Counted from the first letter of the stretch, positions 49,735 to 59,649 are shown. The stretch: 64,000 nucleotides of DNA from Candidatus Bipolaricaulota bacterium (GCA_022838705.1 JALHJZ010000004.1:13447-77446); one strand, 5' to 3'. Numbers and translations are program-made. The notes: generated by a model not told the origin, from the sequence alone.

Positions 49735-50095
49735 ACCTCCTACGGAGCCGCGGTTCTGGGCGGCGGCCGCCCTCGTGTTCGCCCTCCTCGTGTGGGCCGG
49801 CCTGCGCCTCATCCCTCCCCCCTCTCCTGCTCCGCCCCCCCTCGAACCGGTGGACATCCCAGCGGTCGTCATCCCGATCGAGTTCAAGCTCCCGGGGAAG
49901 ATCAACATCAACACGGCCTCCGCCGCGGAGCTCGAACGGCTCCCCGGGATCGGCCCCGCCCTCGCGGCGCGCATCGTCGCCTACCGGGAGGAGCACGGCC
50001 CGTTCGCCCAGGTGGACGACCTGACCCGCGTACCGGGGATCGGCCCCAAAACCCTCGACGGGTTCCGCGACCTCGTCACCGTCGGCGAGGAATGA
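49703..50095 (+). CDS. ComEA-like helix-hairpin-helix DNA-binding protein
   Basis: A 130-residue protein: one membrane segment (FWAAAALVFALLVWAGLRLI), Pro-rich linker, then a tandem HhH domain with ININTASAAELERLPGIGPA and RVPGIGPKTLDGF. This layout matches ComEA, which binds incoming DNA outside the membrane in natural transformation. The GTG start overlaps the upstream gene by 32 bases. No comEC is present in the window. Confidence 0.85.
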   Translation: MSSGSRSSSRRPPTEPRFWAAAALVFALLVWAGLRLIPPPSPAPPPLEPVDIPAVVIPIEFKLPGKININTASAAELERLPGIGPALAARIVAYREEHGPFAQVDDLTRVPGIGPKTLDGFRDLVTVGEE

Positions 50096-50184
50096 TCCCT
50101 CGTAGAGCCTCGCCTGGGAACAGGGTTAGGGCTTGGGTATCATGCCGCGGGTCGAGCCTGACCCGACGAAGGAGGCATACCACA

Positions 50185-52158
50185 GTGGCGAAGGAAGCGA
50201 CGTCGAACGGAGTGCAGTGGGTCGTCCCCGATCCCAAGCGCGAGAACTGGTACTGGCCGAGCGAGGCCCTGAAGAAGCATGCCTGGGCATCGGATGCGAA
50301 GATCTACGCCCAGGCGGCAGCGGATCCGATTGCGTTCTGGTCCCAGCAAGCCGAGCAGCTCACGTGGTTCAAACGGTGGACGAAGGCCTACGAGGATGAG
50401 CCCTTCGCCTATCGGTGGTTCGTGGGCGGAAAGCTGAACCTGTCCTACAACTCGCTCGACCGACACGTCGCAGCGGGGAAGGGGGGGAAGACCGCCCTCA
50501 TCTGGGAGCCGGAGCCGGTGGACGAGCCCAACCGAGTGTTCACCTACCAGGAGCTCCTCGCCGAGGTGTCCCGGTTCGCCAATGCCCTCAAGGCGCTCGG
50601 GGTCCAGAAGGGGGATCGGGTGGGGATCTACCTCCCGATGATCCCGGAGGCCGTGATCGCGATGCAGGCCGTGGTGCGAATCGGCGCCGTGCACACGGTC
50701 GTGTTCTCGGCGTTCTCACCGGAGTCGCTCCGGGACCGGCTCCTCGACTGTGGGGCGAAGGTCCTCGTCACCGCGGATGGCTACTACCGCCGCGGCAAGA
50801 AGATCCCGCTCAAGCAGCAGGCGGATCAGGCTCTGACCGGCACTTCGGTGGAGAAGGTGGTCGTCGTCCGCCGGGCCGGGAACGAGATCCCGATGCAGAA
50901 GGGGCGCGATGTGTGGTACCACGAGGCCGTCGCAGGACAGTCCACGCACTGCCCGCCGGAGGAGATGGACGCCGAGGACCTGTCGTTCATCCTCTACACG
51001 TCGGGCACGACGGGGAAACCCAAAGGGGTGATGCACACCACCGGCGGGTACGCGGTCCAGGTCTATGCAACGTCCAAGTTGGATTTCAACCTGCACGAGG
51101 ACGACATCCACTTCTGCACCGCTGACGTGGGATGGATCACCGGGCACTCCTACATCAACTACGGCCCGCTCATGAACGGGGTAGCGACGCTCGTCTACGA
51201 GGGGACACCCGATGCCCCGGACTTCGGCCGGATGTGGCAGATCATCGCCAAGCACAAGGTGACGGTGTACTACACCGCGCCGACCGCGATCCGGATGCAC
51301 GTCAAGTGGGGCGAGGAGTGGCCGGCCAAGCACGACCTCTCCTCCCTGCGGGTCCTGGGGACGGTCGGGGAGCCGATCAACGAGGAGGCATGGCACTGGT
51401 ACTTCGAGCACATCGGGGGCAAGCGGTGCCCGATCATCGACACGTGGTGGCAGACCGAGACCGGGGCGACCTGTGTCCAGGCCCTCCCCGGCATCGGCCC
51501 CTTCATTCCCACCGTGGCCGGTCGCCCCTTCCCGGGGATCCGGGCGAAGATCGTGGACGCGGGCGGGGTCCCCGTGAAAACGGGCGATGGCGGCTATCTT
51601 GTGATGGAGCCGCCGTTCCCGCCGGCCCTGCTGCGGGGACTGTACGGGGACAGCGAGAAGTTCCGCGCCACGTACTTCGGCGAGTTCGGCCCCCAGCTCT
51701 ACTTCACCAAGGACGGAGCGCGGATGGACGAGATGGGGAACATCCGCATCACGGGCCGGGTGGACGACGTGATGAACGTCGCCGGCCACCGACTGGCGAC
51801 GGCCGAGGTCGAGGATGCGCTCGCCCAGCACCCGCTCGTGACCGAGGTCGCCGTGGTCTCCAAGCCCGACGAGGTGAAGGGCGAGGTCCCGGTGGCGTTC
51901 GTCCTCCTCAAGAAGGGCGTCCATCCATCGGAGGACCTGAAGAAGGATCTCATCAAGACGGTGGATCAGCACATCGGGCCCACGGCACGGCCCGCGGCGA
52001 TCTACTTCACGGAGGACGTGCCGAAGACCCGGTCCGGGAAGATCATGCGCCGGATCCTGAAGGCGCTCGTCCGCAACGAGCCGATCGGCGACCTGACCAC
52101 GTTGCGGAATCCGGAGTGCGTCGAGGACCTCCAGAAAATCGTGGGGTACAAGGCGTAG
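50185..52158 (+). CDS. acs: Acetyl-CoA synthetase (AMP-forming)
   Basis: A 657-residue enzyme: acetate + ATP + CoA gives acetyl-CoA + AMP + PPi. It has the N-terminal ACAS domain, A3 YTSGTTGKPKG, the acetate-pocket Trp region DTWWQTETGA, ITGRVDDVMNVAGHRL and the regulatory and catalytic Lys in TRSGKIMRRIL. The GTG at 50185 follows GAAGGAGG at 9 bases. Longer readings cross comEA in another frame. It precedes a carrier and the folD-fhs genes, suggesting a C1/acetate locus. Confidence 0.97.
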   Translation: MAKEATSNGVQWVVPDPKRENWYWPSEALKKHAWASDAKIYAQAAADPIAFWSQQAEQLTWFKRWTKAYEDEPFAYRWFVGGKLNLSYNSLDRHVAAGKGGKTALIWEPEPVDEPNRVFTYQELLAEVSRFANALKALGVQKGDRVGIYLPMIPEAVIAMQAVVRIGAVHTVVFSAFSPESLRDRLLDCGAKVLVTADGYYRRGKKIPLKQQADQALTGTSVEKVVVVRRAGNEIPMQKGRDVWYHEAVAGQSTHCPPEEMDAEDLSFILYTSGTTGKPKGVMHTTGGYAVQVYATSKLDFNLHEDDIHFCTADVGWITGHSYINYGPLMNGVATLVYEGTPDAPDFGRMWQIIAKHKVTVYYTAPTAIRMHVKWGEEWPAKHDLSSLRVLGTVGEPINEEAWHWYFEHIGGKRCPIIDTWWQTETGATCVQALPGIGPFIPTVAGRPFPGIRAKIVDAGGVPVKTGDGGYLVMEPPFPPALLRGLYGDSEKFRATYFGEFGPQLYFTKDGARMDEMGNIRITGRVDDVMNVAGHRLATAEVEDALAQHPLVTEVAVVSKPDEVKGEVPVAFVLLKKGVHPSEDLKKDLIKTVDQHIGPTARPAAIYFTEDVPKTRSGKIMRRILKALVRNEPIGDLTTLRNPECVEDLQKIVGYKA

Positions 52159-52186
52159 GTAGGCGAACGGGGATGGAGGCACGATC

Positions 52187-52211
52187 AGGGGCGGACCAGG
52201 GGGCCGCCCCT
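52187..52211 (+). terminator. Probable terminator after acs
   Basis: An 8-bp stem AGGGGCGG/CCGCCCCT with a 9-base loop followed by TGAGTTCTT. Moderate strength. It lies just before the carrier gene's ribosome site. Confidence 0.5.
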
Positions 52212-52234
52212 TGAGTTCTTGCGAGGAGGGGGGT

Positions 52235-53461
52235 ATGGAGGAGATGCGGGTGCTGGGACTGCCGGCGGAAAAGGGCCGGTGGGGGTACGTGGCGCTGGGG
52301 TTCGTGGCCAACGTGTGCATGGGGGCGGTCTACGCGTTCAGCGTATTCCGGAAGCCCCTGGAGGAGCTGTGGGGGATCAGCGCGACCTCAAGTGGCCTCC
52401 CGTTCATGGTCTTCCTCGCCGTGTTCGCTCTCGGGATGGCGCTCGCGGGGGGGCTCGTCGAGCGGTGGGGGCCGCGGAAGACGGGGGTCCTCGGGGGCAT
52501 CCTCGTCGGGCTGGGCTGGATCCTCGCCGGTTTCTCTCCCAACATCGGGGTCCTAACGCTCTTCTACGGGGTGATCGCGGGAGCGGGGGTCGGCGTGGCG
52601 TACGGGTGCCCGATCGCCGTGGCCGGGAGGTGGTTCCCTGACCGGCGGGGCCTGGCGGTGGGGCTCACCCTCGCCGGGTTCGGGGCCTCGGCCCTCGTGG
52701 TCGCCCCAATCATGAACGCCCTCATCTCCACTCACGGCCCGCTCCGCACGTTCCTCATCCTCGGGGTGGCGTTCCTCGTGGTCATGGTCCTCACCGCTCT
52801 GCCCATGAGGTTCCCGCCCCAGGGGTGGAAGGTCGCATCCCCAAAGGGGAAGGCCAAGCCATCAGCTGTGGAAATGGATCGGGGTCGGATGGTGCGCACG
52901 CCCACGTTCTGGGCCCTGTGGGGCGCGTACACCATCGGGTGCCTCGCCGGCCTGATGGCGATCGGCATCGCTGCGCCATTCGGCCAGGAGGTGGCCAACC
53001 TCTCAGCGGGGCTATCCGCGGCCGCCGTGTCGGTGTTCGCGGTGTTCAACGGGGTGGGACGACCCCTGTTCGGCTGGCTGACGGACCGCCTCACCCCGCG
53101 CTACGCGGGAACGCTCTCGTTCGTGCTCATCTTCCTCGCCGCCCTCCTCCTGTGGCGGGCTGGAGGGAGCCAGGTCGCGTACTTCGTGGGGTTCAGCCTG
53201 TTGTGGCTCAACCTCGGGGGGTGGCTCGCCATCGCCCCGGCCGCGACGGCGACCCTGTTCGGCACTGCCCACTACGCCGAGAATTACGGGCTCGTGTTCA
53301 CCTCGTACGGGGTGGGGGCGATCGTGGGGAACGTGATGTCGGGCCTCCTCCATGACCTGAGCTCGTACGTCGCCGTGTTCCCGCCCGTGATGGCCCTCGC
53401 CGCGGTGGGGATCGTCGTCGCGCTGGTGGGGCTTCGGCCTCCCGTGAGGAAGGGGCCCTAG
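52235..53461 (+). CDS. Major facilitator superfamily carrier, OFA (oxalate/formate antiporter) type
   Basis: A 408-residue protein with 12 membrane segments. The OFA-like start is FVANVCMGAVYAFSVFRKPL, then GGLVERWGPRKTGVLGGILVG (MFS motif A) and GVAYGCPIAVAGRWFPDRRG, a strong OFA signature. The ATG at 52235 is preceded by GAGGAGGGGGG. Position between acs and folD-fhs makes a monocarboxylate such as formate or acetate a reasonable substrate (inference). Confidence 0.88.
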   Translation: MEEMRVLGLPAEKGRWGYVALGFVANVCMGAVYAFSVFRKPLEELWGISATSSGLPFMVFLAVFALGMALAGGLVERWGPRKTGVLGGILVGLGWILAGFSPNIGVLTLFYGVIAGAGVGVAYGCPIAVAGRWFPDRRGLAVGLTLAGFGASALVVAPIMNALISTHGPLRTFLILGVAFLVVMVLTALPMRFPPQGWKVASPKGKAKPSAVEMDRGRMVRTPTFWALWGAYTIGCLAGLMAIGIAAPFGQEVANLSAGLSAAAVSVFAVFNGVGRPLFGWLTDRLTPRYAGTLSFVLIFLAALLLWRAGGSQVAYFVGFSLLWLNLGGWLAIAPAATATLFGTAHYAENYGLVFTSYGVGAIVGNVMSGLLHDLSSYVAVFPPVMALAAVGIVVALVGLRPPVRKGP

Positions 53462-53463
53462 CG

Positions 53464-54351
53464 GTGGGACGGATCCTCTCCGGGGAGGAGATCGCGGCCC
53501 AGATCAAGGCTGAGCTCCGGCCGCGGATCGCGGATCTAGCGCGGAAGGGGATCGTCCCCGGGTTGGCCATCGTCCGGGTGGGGGACGACCCGAGCTCGGC
53601 CTCGTACGTCCGCCAGAAGGAGAGGGCGGCACAAGGGTTAGGCCTCCTCTCCATAACGACGGTCCTCCCCGTGGGGACATCGGAGGACGAGCTCTTGGCC
53701 GTGGTCTCCGCCCTGAACGACGACCCTCGCTTCCACGGAGTCCTCGTTCAGCTCCCGCTGCCCTCTGGCCTGTCCCCGGAGCGCGTGTGTGGGACGGTGG
53801 ACCCGGCGAAGGATGTGGATTGCCTCCATCCCGAGAACATCGGCCGGCTCGTCCGCGGGGATCCGTACCTCCTCCCCTGCACCCCGCACGCAGTTCAGCA
53901 GATCCTCCACCGCAGCGGCTACCCTCCGGCAGGGAACCACGTGGTGATCGTGGGGCGGAGCGCCCTCGTCGGGCGGCCGCTGTCGATCCTCCTCTCCCAG
54001 AAGGGACCGGCGGGGGATGCAACGGTGACCCTATGTCATTCAGCGACGCCTGACTTGGGGGCGTTCACCCGCCAGGCGGACATCCTCGTGGTGGCGGTGG
54101 GACGGCCGCGCACGATCACCGCGGACATGGTCCGCGAGGGGGCGGTGGTGATCGACGTTGGGGTGAACAGGGTGGATGACCCCACGGCGCCGAGGGGGTA
54201 CCGTCTGGTGGGGGACACGGAGTACGCGGCCGTGGGAGAGGTAGCAGCCGCCATCACCCCTGTCCCGGGCGGGGTGGGACCGGTGACGGTGGCGATGCTC
54301 CTCAGCAACACCGTGGCCGCCTGTGAGGCGCAGGCCCAAATGGCGAGGTGA
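53464..54351 (+). CDS. folD: Methylene-THF dehydrogenase/methenyl-THF cyclohydrolase
   Basis: A 295-residue bifunctional enzyme interconverting methylene-, methenyl- and formyl-THF with NAD(P). It has SYVRQKERAA with the catalytic Tyr and Lys, GVLVQLPLPSGL, the Rossmann motif VIVGRSALVGRPLSILL and TPVPGGVGPVTVAML. GTG start two bases after the carrier stop. GTGA overlap with fhs, so the two THF enzymes are translationally coupled. Confidence 0.96.
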   Translation: MGRILSGEEIAAQIKAELRPRIADLARKGIVPGLAIVRVGDDPSSASYVRQKERAAQGLGLLSITTVLPVGTSEDELLAVVSALNDDPRFHGVLVQLPLPSGLSPERVCGTVDPAKDVDCLHPENIGRLVRGDPYLLPCTPHAVQQILHRSGYPPAGNHVVIVGRSALVGRPLSILLSQKGPAGDATVTLCHSATPDLGAFTRQADILVVAVGRPRTITADMVREGAVVIDVGVNRVDDPTAPRGYRLVGDTEYAAVGEVAAAITPVPGGVGPVTVAMLLSNTVAACEAQAQMAR

Positions 54352-56117
54352 GCGCGATGGCGTACGATCCGACGGTACTGGCAGATTGGCAGATCGCGGC
54401 CGAGGCGGAGAAGGGGATGCCGTCCCCTGCCGAGTGGCAAAGGCGGCTCGGCCTCAGGGAAGACGAAGTCCTCCCCTATGGCCGGGTCGCCAAGCTCGAT
54501 TCCCGCCGGATCCTCGACCGGCGGCGTGTTCCTCCAGCCAGGAAGTACATCGAGATCACTGCCATCACCCCAACCCCGCTTGGGGAGGGGAAGACGACGA
54601 CCACCCTCGGCCTCATCGAGGGCCTCGCCCGGCGCGGGAGGGACGCGGGGGGGGCGATCCGTCAGCCATCAGGCGGCCCCTCGATGAACATCAAGGGCAC
54701 GGCCGCGGGGGGAGGAAACGCACTTCTCATCCCGATGACCGAGTTCACAATGGGCCTCACGGGGGACATCGACGCGGTCACGAACGCCCACAACCTGGCG
54801 CTGGTCGCCCTCACTGCGCGGCTGCACCACGAGGCGAACTACACCGACGCGGGGCTCGCCAAGCGCGGCCTCAAGCGGCTCGACATCGATCCACGGCGGG
54901 TGGAGATGAAATGGGCGCTGGATTTCTGCGCCCAGGCCCTCCGCCAGATCGTGATCGGCCTGGGGGGGAAGGAGAACGGGATCCCGATGGAATCAGGATT
55001 CCAAATCTCTGTTTCCTCTGAGCTGATGGCGATCCTGGCCATCGCCCGCGACCTCGGGGACCTGCGGGCGCGGGTCGGGGAGATGACCGTGGCCTACGAT
55101 AAACGGGGAACTCCCATCACCTGCGACGACCTCGAGGTGGGGGGAGCGATGGCGGCCTGGATGCGGAACGCCCTTCATCCCACCCTCTGCGCGACGGTTG
55201 AGTACCAGCCTGTCCTCGTTCACGCCGGGCCGTTTGCGAACATCGCCGTTGGCCAATCCTCGATCCTCGCCGACCGGGTGGGCCTCGCGCTGTGGGACTA
55301 CCACGTGACCGAGAGCGGATTCGGGGCCGACATCGGGTTCGAGAAGTTCTGGAACGTCAAGTGCCGCCTGAGCGGCCTTGCCCCGCACGTGTCGGTGATC
55401 ACGGCCACGATCCGGGCCCTGAAGATGCACGGCGGTGGACCACGGGTCGTGCCGGGGAAACCGCTCCCCAAGGCGTATCAAGAGGAGGACCTCGCTCTCG
55501 TAGAGCGTGGCGTAGCGAACCTCCTCCACCACATCGCGATCGTGCGCCAGTCGGGCGTGAACCCGGTGGTGTGCATCAACCGCTTCCCCACGGATACGGA
55601 TGCCGAGGTGGACCTCGTGCGGCGGCATGTGGAGGCCGCCGGCGCGCGGTGCGCCGTGGGCGAGCACTGGCGCAACGGGGGGGAAGGGGCGCTCGAACTG
55701 GCCGATGCCGTGATCGAGGCGTGCGAGGAACCCACGGAGTTCCGGTTTCTGTACCCCCAGGAGATGCCGCTCCGGCAGCGGGTGGAGCGGATCGCCCGCG
55801 AGGTGTACGGCGCGGATGGGGTCTCCTGGGCCCCCGAGGCGGAGGAGAAGGCCAAGGCGTTCGAGTCCGATCCGAGGTTCCGCGACTACGCAACGATGAT
55901 GGTGAAGACCCACCTCTCCCTCTCCCACGATCCCAACTGGAAGGGGGTGCCCACGGGATGGGCCCTCCCCATCCGGGATGTGCTCCTCTTCTCCGGGGCG
56001 CGGTTCCTGTGTCCGGTGGCGGGGACGATCGCCCTCATGCCCGGCACCGGGTCCGACCCCGCGTTCCGCCGGATTGACGTGGACGTGGAGACGGGGGAGG
56101 TCCGCGGGCTGTTCTAG
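54348..56117 (+). CDS. fhs: Formate--tetrahydrofolate ligase
   Basis: Formate + ATP + THF gives 10-formyl-THF, first step of the methyl branch of the Wood-Ljungdahl pathway or a source of formyl-THF. The P-loop is TPTPLGEGKTTTTLG, then SGGPSMNIKGTAAGGG and HNLALVALTARLHHEANY. The protein is 589 residues from GTG 54348 (overlap) or 586 from ATG 54357, longer than the usual ~557. Confidence 0.96.
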   Translation: MSAMAYDPTVLADWQIAAEAEKGMPSPAEWQRRLGLREDEVLPYGRVAKLDSRRILDRRRVPPARKYIEITAITPTPLGEGKTTTTLGLIEGLARRGRDAGGAIRQPSGGPSMNIKGTAAGGGNALLIPMTEFTMGLTGDIDAVTNAHNLALVALTARLHHEANYTDAGLAKRGLKRLDIDPRRVEMKWALDFCAQALRQIVIGLGGKENGIPMESGFQISVSSELMAILAIARDLGDLRARVGEMTVAYDKRGTPITCDDLEVGGAMAAWMRNALHPTLCATVEYQPVLVHAGPFANIAVGQSSILADRVGLALWDYHVTESGFGADIGFEKFWNVKCRLSGLAPHVSVITATIRALKMHGGGPRVVPGKPLPKAYQEEDLALVERGVANLLHHIAIVRQSGVNPVVCINRFPTDTDAEVDLVRRHVEAAGARCAVGEHWRNGGEGALELADAVIEACEEPTEFRFLYPQEMPLRQRVERIAREVYGADGVSWAPEAEEKAKAFESDPRFRDYATMMVKTHLSLSHDPNWKGVPTGWALPIRDVLLFSGARFLCPVAGTIALMPGTGSDPAFRRIDVDVETGEVRGLF

Positions 56118-56162
56118 GGAGCGCGCCCGGGCACGCAACTCTACCCGGGTAAGGAGGGCTGA

Positions 56163-56897
56163 ATGCAGGCGGTGGAAGTGAGGGATCTCCGGAAGGATTA
56201 CGGCGCCCAGAAGGCGGTTCAGGGGATATCCTTTGGCGTTCGGGAAGGGGAGATCTTCGGGCTCATCGGCCCCAACGGGGCCGGCAAGACCACCACCCTG
56301 AGGATCGTGTCCACGCTCCTTTCCATGACCTCCGGCTCCGTCCGGGTGTTCGGCCATGACGTGGCGACGGAATCCGACGCCGTGCGGCGGATTCTGAGCT
56401 ACCTCCCCGAGGAGGCCGGGGCCTACAGGAACCTCACCGGCCGCGCGTACCTGGAGTTCATCGCCCGATTCTTCGGAAACGGGGAGAAGGTCAAGGACAT
56501 GGTGGAGCGGGGGGTGGAGATCGCCGACCTGGGCGAGCGGATCAACGACAAGATCTCCACCCTGAGCAAGGGGATGACGCGGCGGCTGCTCGTGGGGCGG
56601 GCGCTCATGACGGACCCCAAGCTCGCGGTGTTGGATGAGCCCACCTCAGGACTGGACGTCATCAACGCCCGGGAGATCCGGGGGATCATCCGCAACTCCA
56701 CCAAGGGAGGGAGGGCGGTGCTCCTCTCCTCCCACAACATGCTCGAGGTGGAGCTCCTCTGCGACCGGATCGCCCTCATCCACGAGGGGAGGATCGTGGA
56801 GGCGGGGTCGCCCGCCGAGCTCAAGGGGAAGTACGCGGCGGGGAACATCGAGGACGTGTTCGCTGAGGTGGTGAAATGGGCATCCGCAACATCATAG
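56163..56897 (+). CDS. ABC-2-type transporter ATP-binding protein (NatA-like)
   Basis: A 244-residue ATPase: GPNGAGKTTT, signature TLSKGMTRRLLVGRAL, Walker B LAVLDEPTSGLD, switch SSHNMLEVE. GTAAGGAGGGCTGA precedes the ATG. It overlaps the permease by 22 bases. The NatAB-type Na+ exporter is the nearest named relative, but the substrate is not certain. Confidence 0.92.
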   Translation: MQAVEVRDLRKDYGAQKAVQGISFGVREGEIFGLIGPNGAGKTTTLRIVSTLLSMTSGSVRVFGHDVATESDAVRRILSYLPEEAGAYRNLTGRAYLEFIARFFGNGEKVKDMVERGVEIADLGERINDKISTLSKGMTRRLLVGRALMTDPKLAVLDEPTSGLDVINAREIRGIIRNSTKGGRAVLLSSHNMLEVELLCDRIALIHEGRIVEAGSPAELKGKYAAGNIEDVFAEVVKWASATS

Positions 56898-58144
56898 GCA
56901 AGGAGGTCCGGGAACTCCTCACCCCCCAGACCCTGATCCCGATCGTGATCGTGGCCGTCATCTTCGCCATGATGGGGGGAGTGATCGGGGACATCGGGGA
57001 AGAGGTCACCCAGCGGCCAGTGATTGGGGTTGTGGACCAGGACGAGGGCGAGCTGTCCCAGATCGCCGGGTCGGTCCTCGGGGCCGCGGCCCGGGTCGTC
57101 CATAGCGGTACCGACGTGGCAGAGGGGCTGAGGCGGACCGAAGAGGGCGGCGGCGTGGCCCTGCTCGTCTTCCCTCCGGAGTTCAGCGAGAGGATCCTCG
57201 GGGGCGAGCCGGGCACGATCGAGATCCACTGGATCATGCGGGGCTTGGGCATGATGGATTCAATCTCCTCGGCCCCGGTCGAGGGGCTGATTTTGGCCGT
57301 GAATAACGCGCTCACGGTCGCCCTTATCGAAGGGAACGTCCCCCTGAACCCGGAGGTCATCCTGCACCCCACAACGCGGAGCGACACTACATTGGTCAAG
57401 GGGAAGACGATCTCCGGGGTTCCCCCGAGCGCGATCGCAAACACGCTGATGTCCCAGTCCATCATGATCCCCCTCCTGGTGATGATGCTCATGATGATGG
57501 CCGGGAGCACGGTGATCTCCTCGATGGGGCTAGAGAAGGAGAATAAGACCCTCGAGACCTTGCTCACCATGCCGGTGAGCCGGGGGTCGATCGTCACCGG
57601 GAAGATCGTGGGGAGCGCCGCGGTGGGCCTGGTCATGGCCCTCATCTACATGCTCGGCTTCAGTTTCTACATGCGCTCGTTCCAGATGGGGGCGATCGAC
57701 CTCGGCCAGTACGGGTTGGCCCTTGGGGTTTTGGATTACCTTCTGGTGGGGGTTTCCCTATTCTTGGCGCTTCTGGCAGGTCTTGCTCTGTGCATCGTGC
57801 TCGGAACGTTCGCCCGCGACTACCGCAGCGCACAGACCCTGCTCTTCCCCATCACCGCCATGGCCATGATCCCGATGTTCCTCATCATGTTCAAGGACTT
57901 CGCTACCGTGTCGCTTGGACTACAAGCCATCCTGTTTTTGATCCCCTTCTCCCACCCCATGATGGCCATGCGCGCCCTCATGTTCGACGAATACCCGTTG
58001 GTGCTCGGGGGGATCGCCTACTCGGCCGTCTTTTCGGCGGTGGTCATCGCCATGGCAGTCCGCATCTTCAAGAGCGATCGCCTGTTGACCGGAGGCACCC
58101 CGCGGAGGCAGCGGGCTGCGCGAGCCAGGCGCCGTACCCCCTAG
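56876..58144 (+). CDS. ABC-2-type permease (NatB-like)
   Basis: A 422-residue permease: TM1 near residues 20-40, a large extracytoplasmic loop (about residues 45-195), then five or six TM segments with EKENKTLETLLTMPVSRGSI, characteristic of the NatB/YhaP group. A basic tail (RRQRAARARRRTP) follows. It works with the preceding ATPase. Confidence 0.9.
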   Translation: MGIRNIIGKEVRELLTPQTLIPIVIVAVIFAMMGGVIGDIGEEVTQRPVIGVVDQDEGELSQIAGSVLGAAARVVHSGTDVAEGLRRTEEGGGVALLVFPPEFSERILGGEPGTIEIHWIMRGLGMMDSISSAPVEGLILAVNNALTVALIEGNVPLNPEVILHPTTRSDTTLVKGKTISGVPPSAIANTLMSQSIMIPLLVMMLMMMAGSTVISSMGLEKENKTLETLLTMPVSRGSIVTGKIVGSAAVGLVMALIYMLGFSFYMRSFQMGAIDLGQYGLALGVLDYLLVGVSLFLALLAGLALCIVLGTFARDYRSAQTLLFPITAMAMIPMFLIMFKDFATVSLGLQAILFLIPFSHPMMAMRALMFDEYPLVLGGIAYSAVFSAVVIAMAVRIFKSDRLLTGGTPRRQRAARARRRTP

Positions 58145-58198
58145 AACCGCGGGACACTGGGCGTCGGTCCTTACCACGCGGGCACTGCGAAGGCAACC

Positions 58199-59635
58199 AT
58201 GGCGAAGCAACGAGAGCGAAAGATCGAACAGGGCCTTGTAGAGGGCCGGCTTTCTCGGTCCATTTGGAGACTGGCCGCCCCGATGATTGTGACCGGGGCT
58301 CTACAGGACCTCTTTTCAATGGTAGACTTGTTCTTCGTCGGGAGACTTGGACATGTTGAGGTGGCTGCCCTTTCGATCGCCGGGACGGTTGTCGCCATCC
58401 TGATGATGCTGGTGCAGGGGATTGCCGTGGGGACAATGACCGTCATCTCCCACTACACGGGGGAGAAAAACCACACGATGTCGGACAATGTCCTCGGCCA
58501 AACGTTCATCCTCAGCGCCATCGGGGCCGGCATCATGCTGCTCACGGCGCTCTTCTTGGTCGAACCTCTCCTCAAACTCTTCGGTGCCACGGGCGACGTC
58601 CTGCGGTACGCCGCGGAGTACCTCCGCATCAACTTCGCCCTTTCCATTTTCATCTTCCTTGCGGTAGGAATGGAATATGCTTTACGCGGCTCCGGAGATG
58701 CCAGGACCCCGCTGTATGCGCTGATCATCGCGAACATCCTCAACATCATCCTTGACCCAATGTTCATCATGGGATATGGCCCCTTCCCGGCAATGGGCGT
58801 AGCAGGCTCGGCCTTAGCAACGGTCCTCACCCGCGGGATCGGCGTCGTGTTGCTCCTCAGCCACCTCCTCTTCGGACACTCCACGCTTCGGTTGCAGCTC
58901 AGATGCTTCAAACCCAACTTCCCGTTGCTCGAAAGAATCGTGAGCATCGGTTTCTTTGCGTCGCTTCAGGTCCTCGTCCGGGAGATCTCGTTTCTCTTTT
59001 TGATGCGTCTGGTCACCTCGTTTGGGGATGTCACCTTGGCGGCATATGGAATCGGATCGCGTATTCGAACAGCGATCATGGTGCCCGGTTCAGGCTTTGC
59101 CAGTGCGGCGGCGGTGCTGGTCGGGCAGAACCTGGGGGCAGACAAGCCGGAACGGGCTACACAATCCGCCTGGCGCGCTGTGCGGTACTACGAATACATT
59201 GCAATCCCAATAGCCTTGTCCTTCCTGATCTTCGCGCCAGCAATCGTCGGTGCCTTCAACGACCACCCCGAGGTCATCGCGATTGGTAGCTCGTTCCTGC
59301 GCTATCTTGCGGTGACGTTCCCGTTTCTTACGTTCTCACTCGTGCTTTCCCAGGCCATGAACGGCGCGGGCGACACCCGAACCCCCACCATCATCAATGC
59401 CGTCGGTCAACTCGGCTTCCGGATACCGGTCGCCTATCTCTTCGCCCGGGGAGTTGGACTGGGCCCCACGGGCATCTGGCTCGGCATCAATGCCTCCGAC
59501 ATTGTGCAGGGCATCGGGATGACCCTTGTCTTCCGCACTGGGCACTGGAAGAACGTGTTCGTGAACCACAGGAGCAAACTGGCCCGCGAGGCAGGGCCCG
59601 GTGAAGTCCCCCCCGAGCCCCCGATCAGGCAGTAG
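58199..59635 (+). CDS. MATE-family multidrug/sodium antiporter
   Basis: A 478-residue efflux protein with 12 segments: RLAAPMIVTGALQDLFSMVD, the duplicated MatE domain start at about residue 250, and GSRIRTAIMVPGSGFASAAA. Base composition looks less GC-rich and codon use more relaxed than in its neighbours (many TTG, CTT, GGA codons), which may indicate recent acquisition. It stops 14 bases before the convergent polA stop. Confidence 0.92.
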   Translation: MAKQRERKIEQGLVEGRLSRSIWRLAAPMIVTGALQDLFSMVDLFFVGRLGHVEVAALSIAGTVVAILMMLVQGIAVGTMTVISHYTGEKNHTMSDNVLGQTFILSAIGAGIMLLTALFLVEPLLKLFGATGDVLRYAAEYLRINFALSIFIFLAVGMEYALRGSGDARTPLYALIIANILNIILDPMFIMGYGPFPAMGVAGSALATVLTRGIGVVLLLSHLLFGHSTLRLQLRCFKPNFPLLERIVSIGFFASLQVLVREISFLFLMRLVTSFGDVTLAAYGIGSRIRTAIMVPGSGFASAAAVLVGQNLGADKPERATQSAWRAVRYYEYIAIPIALSFLIFAPAIVGAFNDHPEVIAIGSSFLRYLAVTFPFLTFSLVLSQAMNGAGDTRTPTIINAVGQLGFRIPVAYLFARGVGLGPTGIWLGINASDIVQGIGMTLVFRTGHWKNVFVNHRSKLAREAGPGEVPPEPPIRQ

Positions 59636-59649
59636 GGGAGGACTCCCGG

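Noticed and set aside
50138..50164. Riboswitch or attenuator upstream of acs
   Set aside because: Only a 6-bp stem (CGGGTC/GACCCG) is visible in an 89-base gap, too little structure to support a riboswitch.
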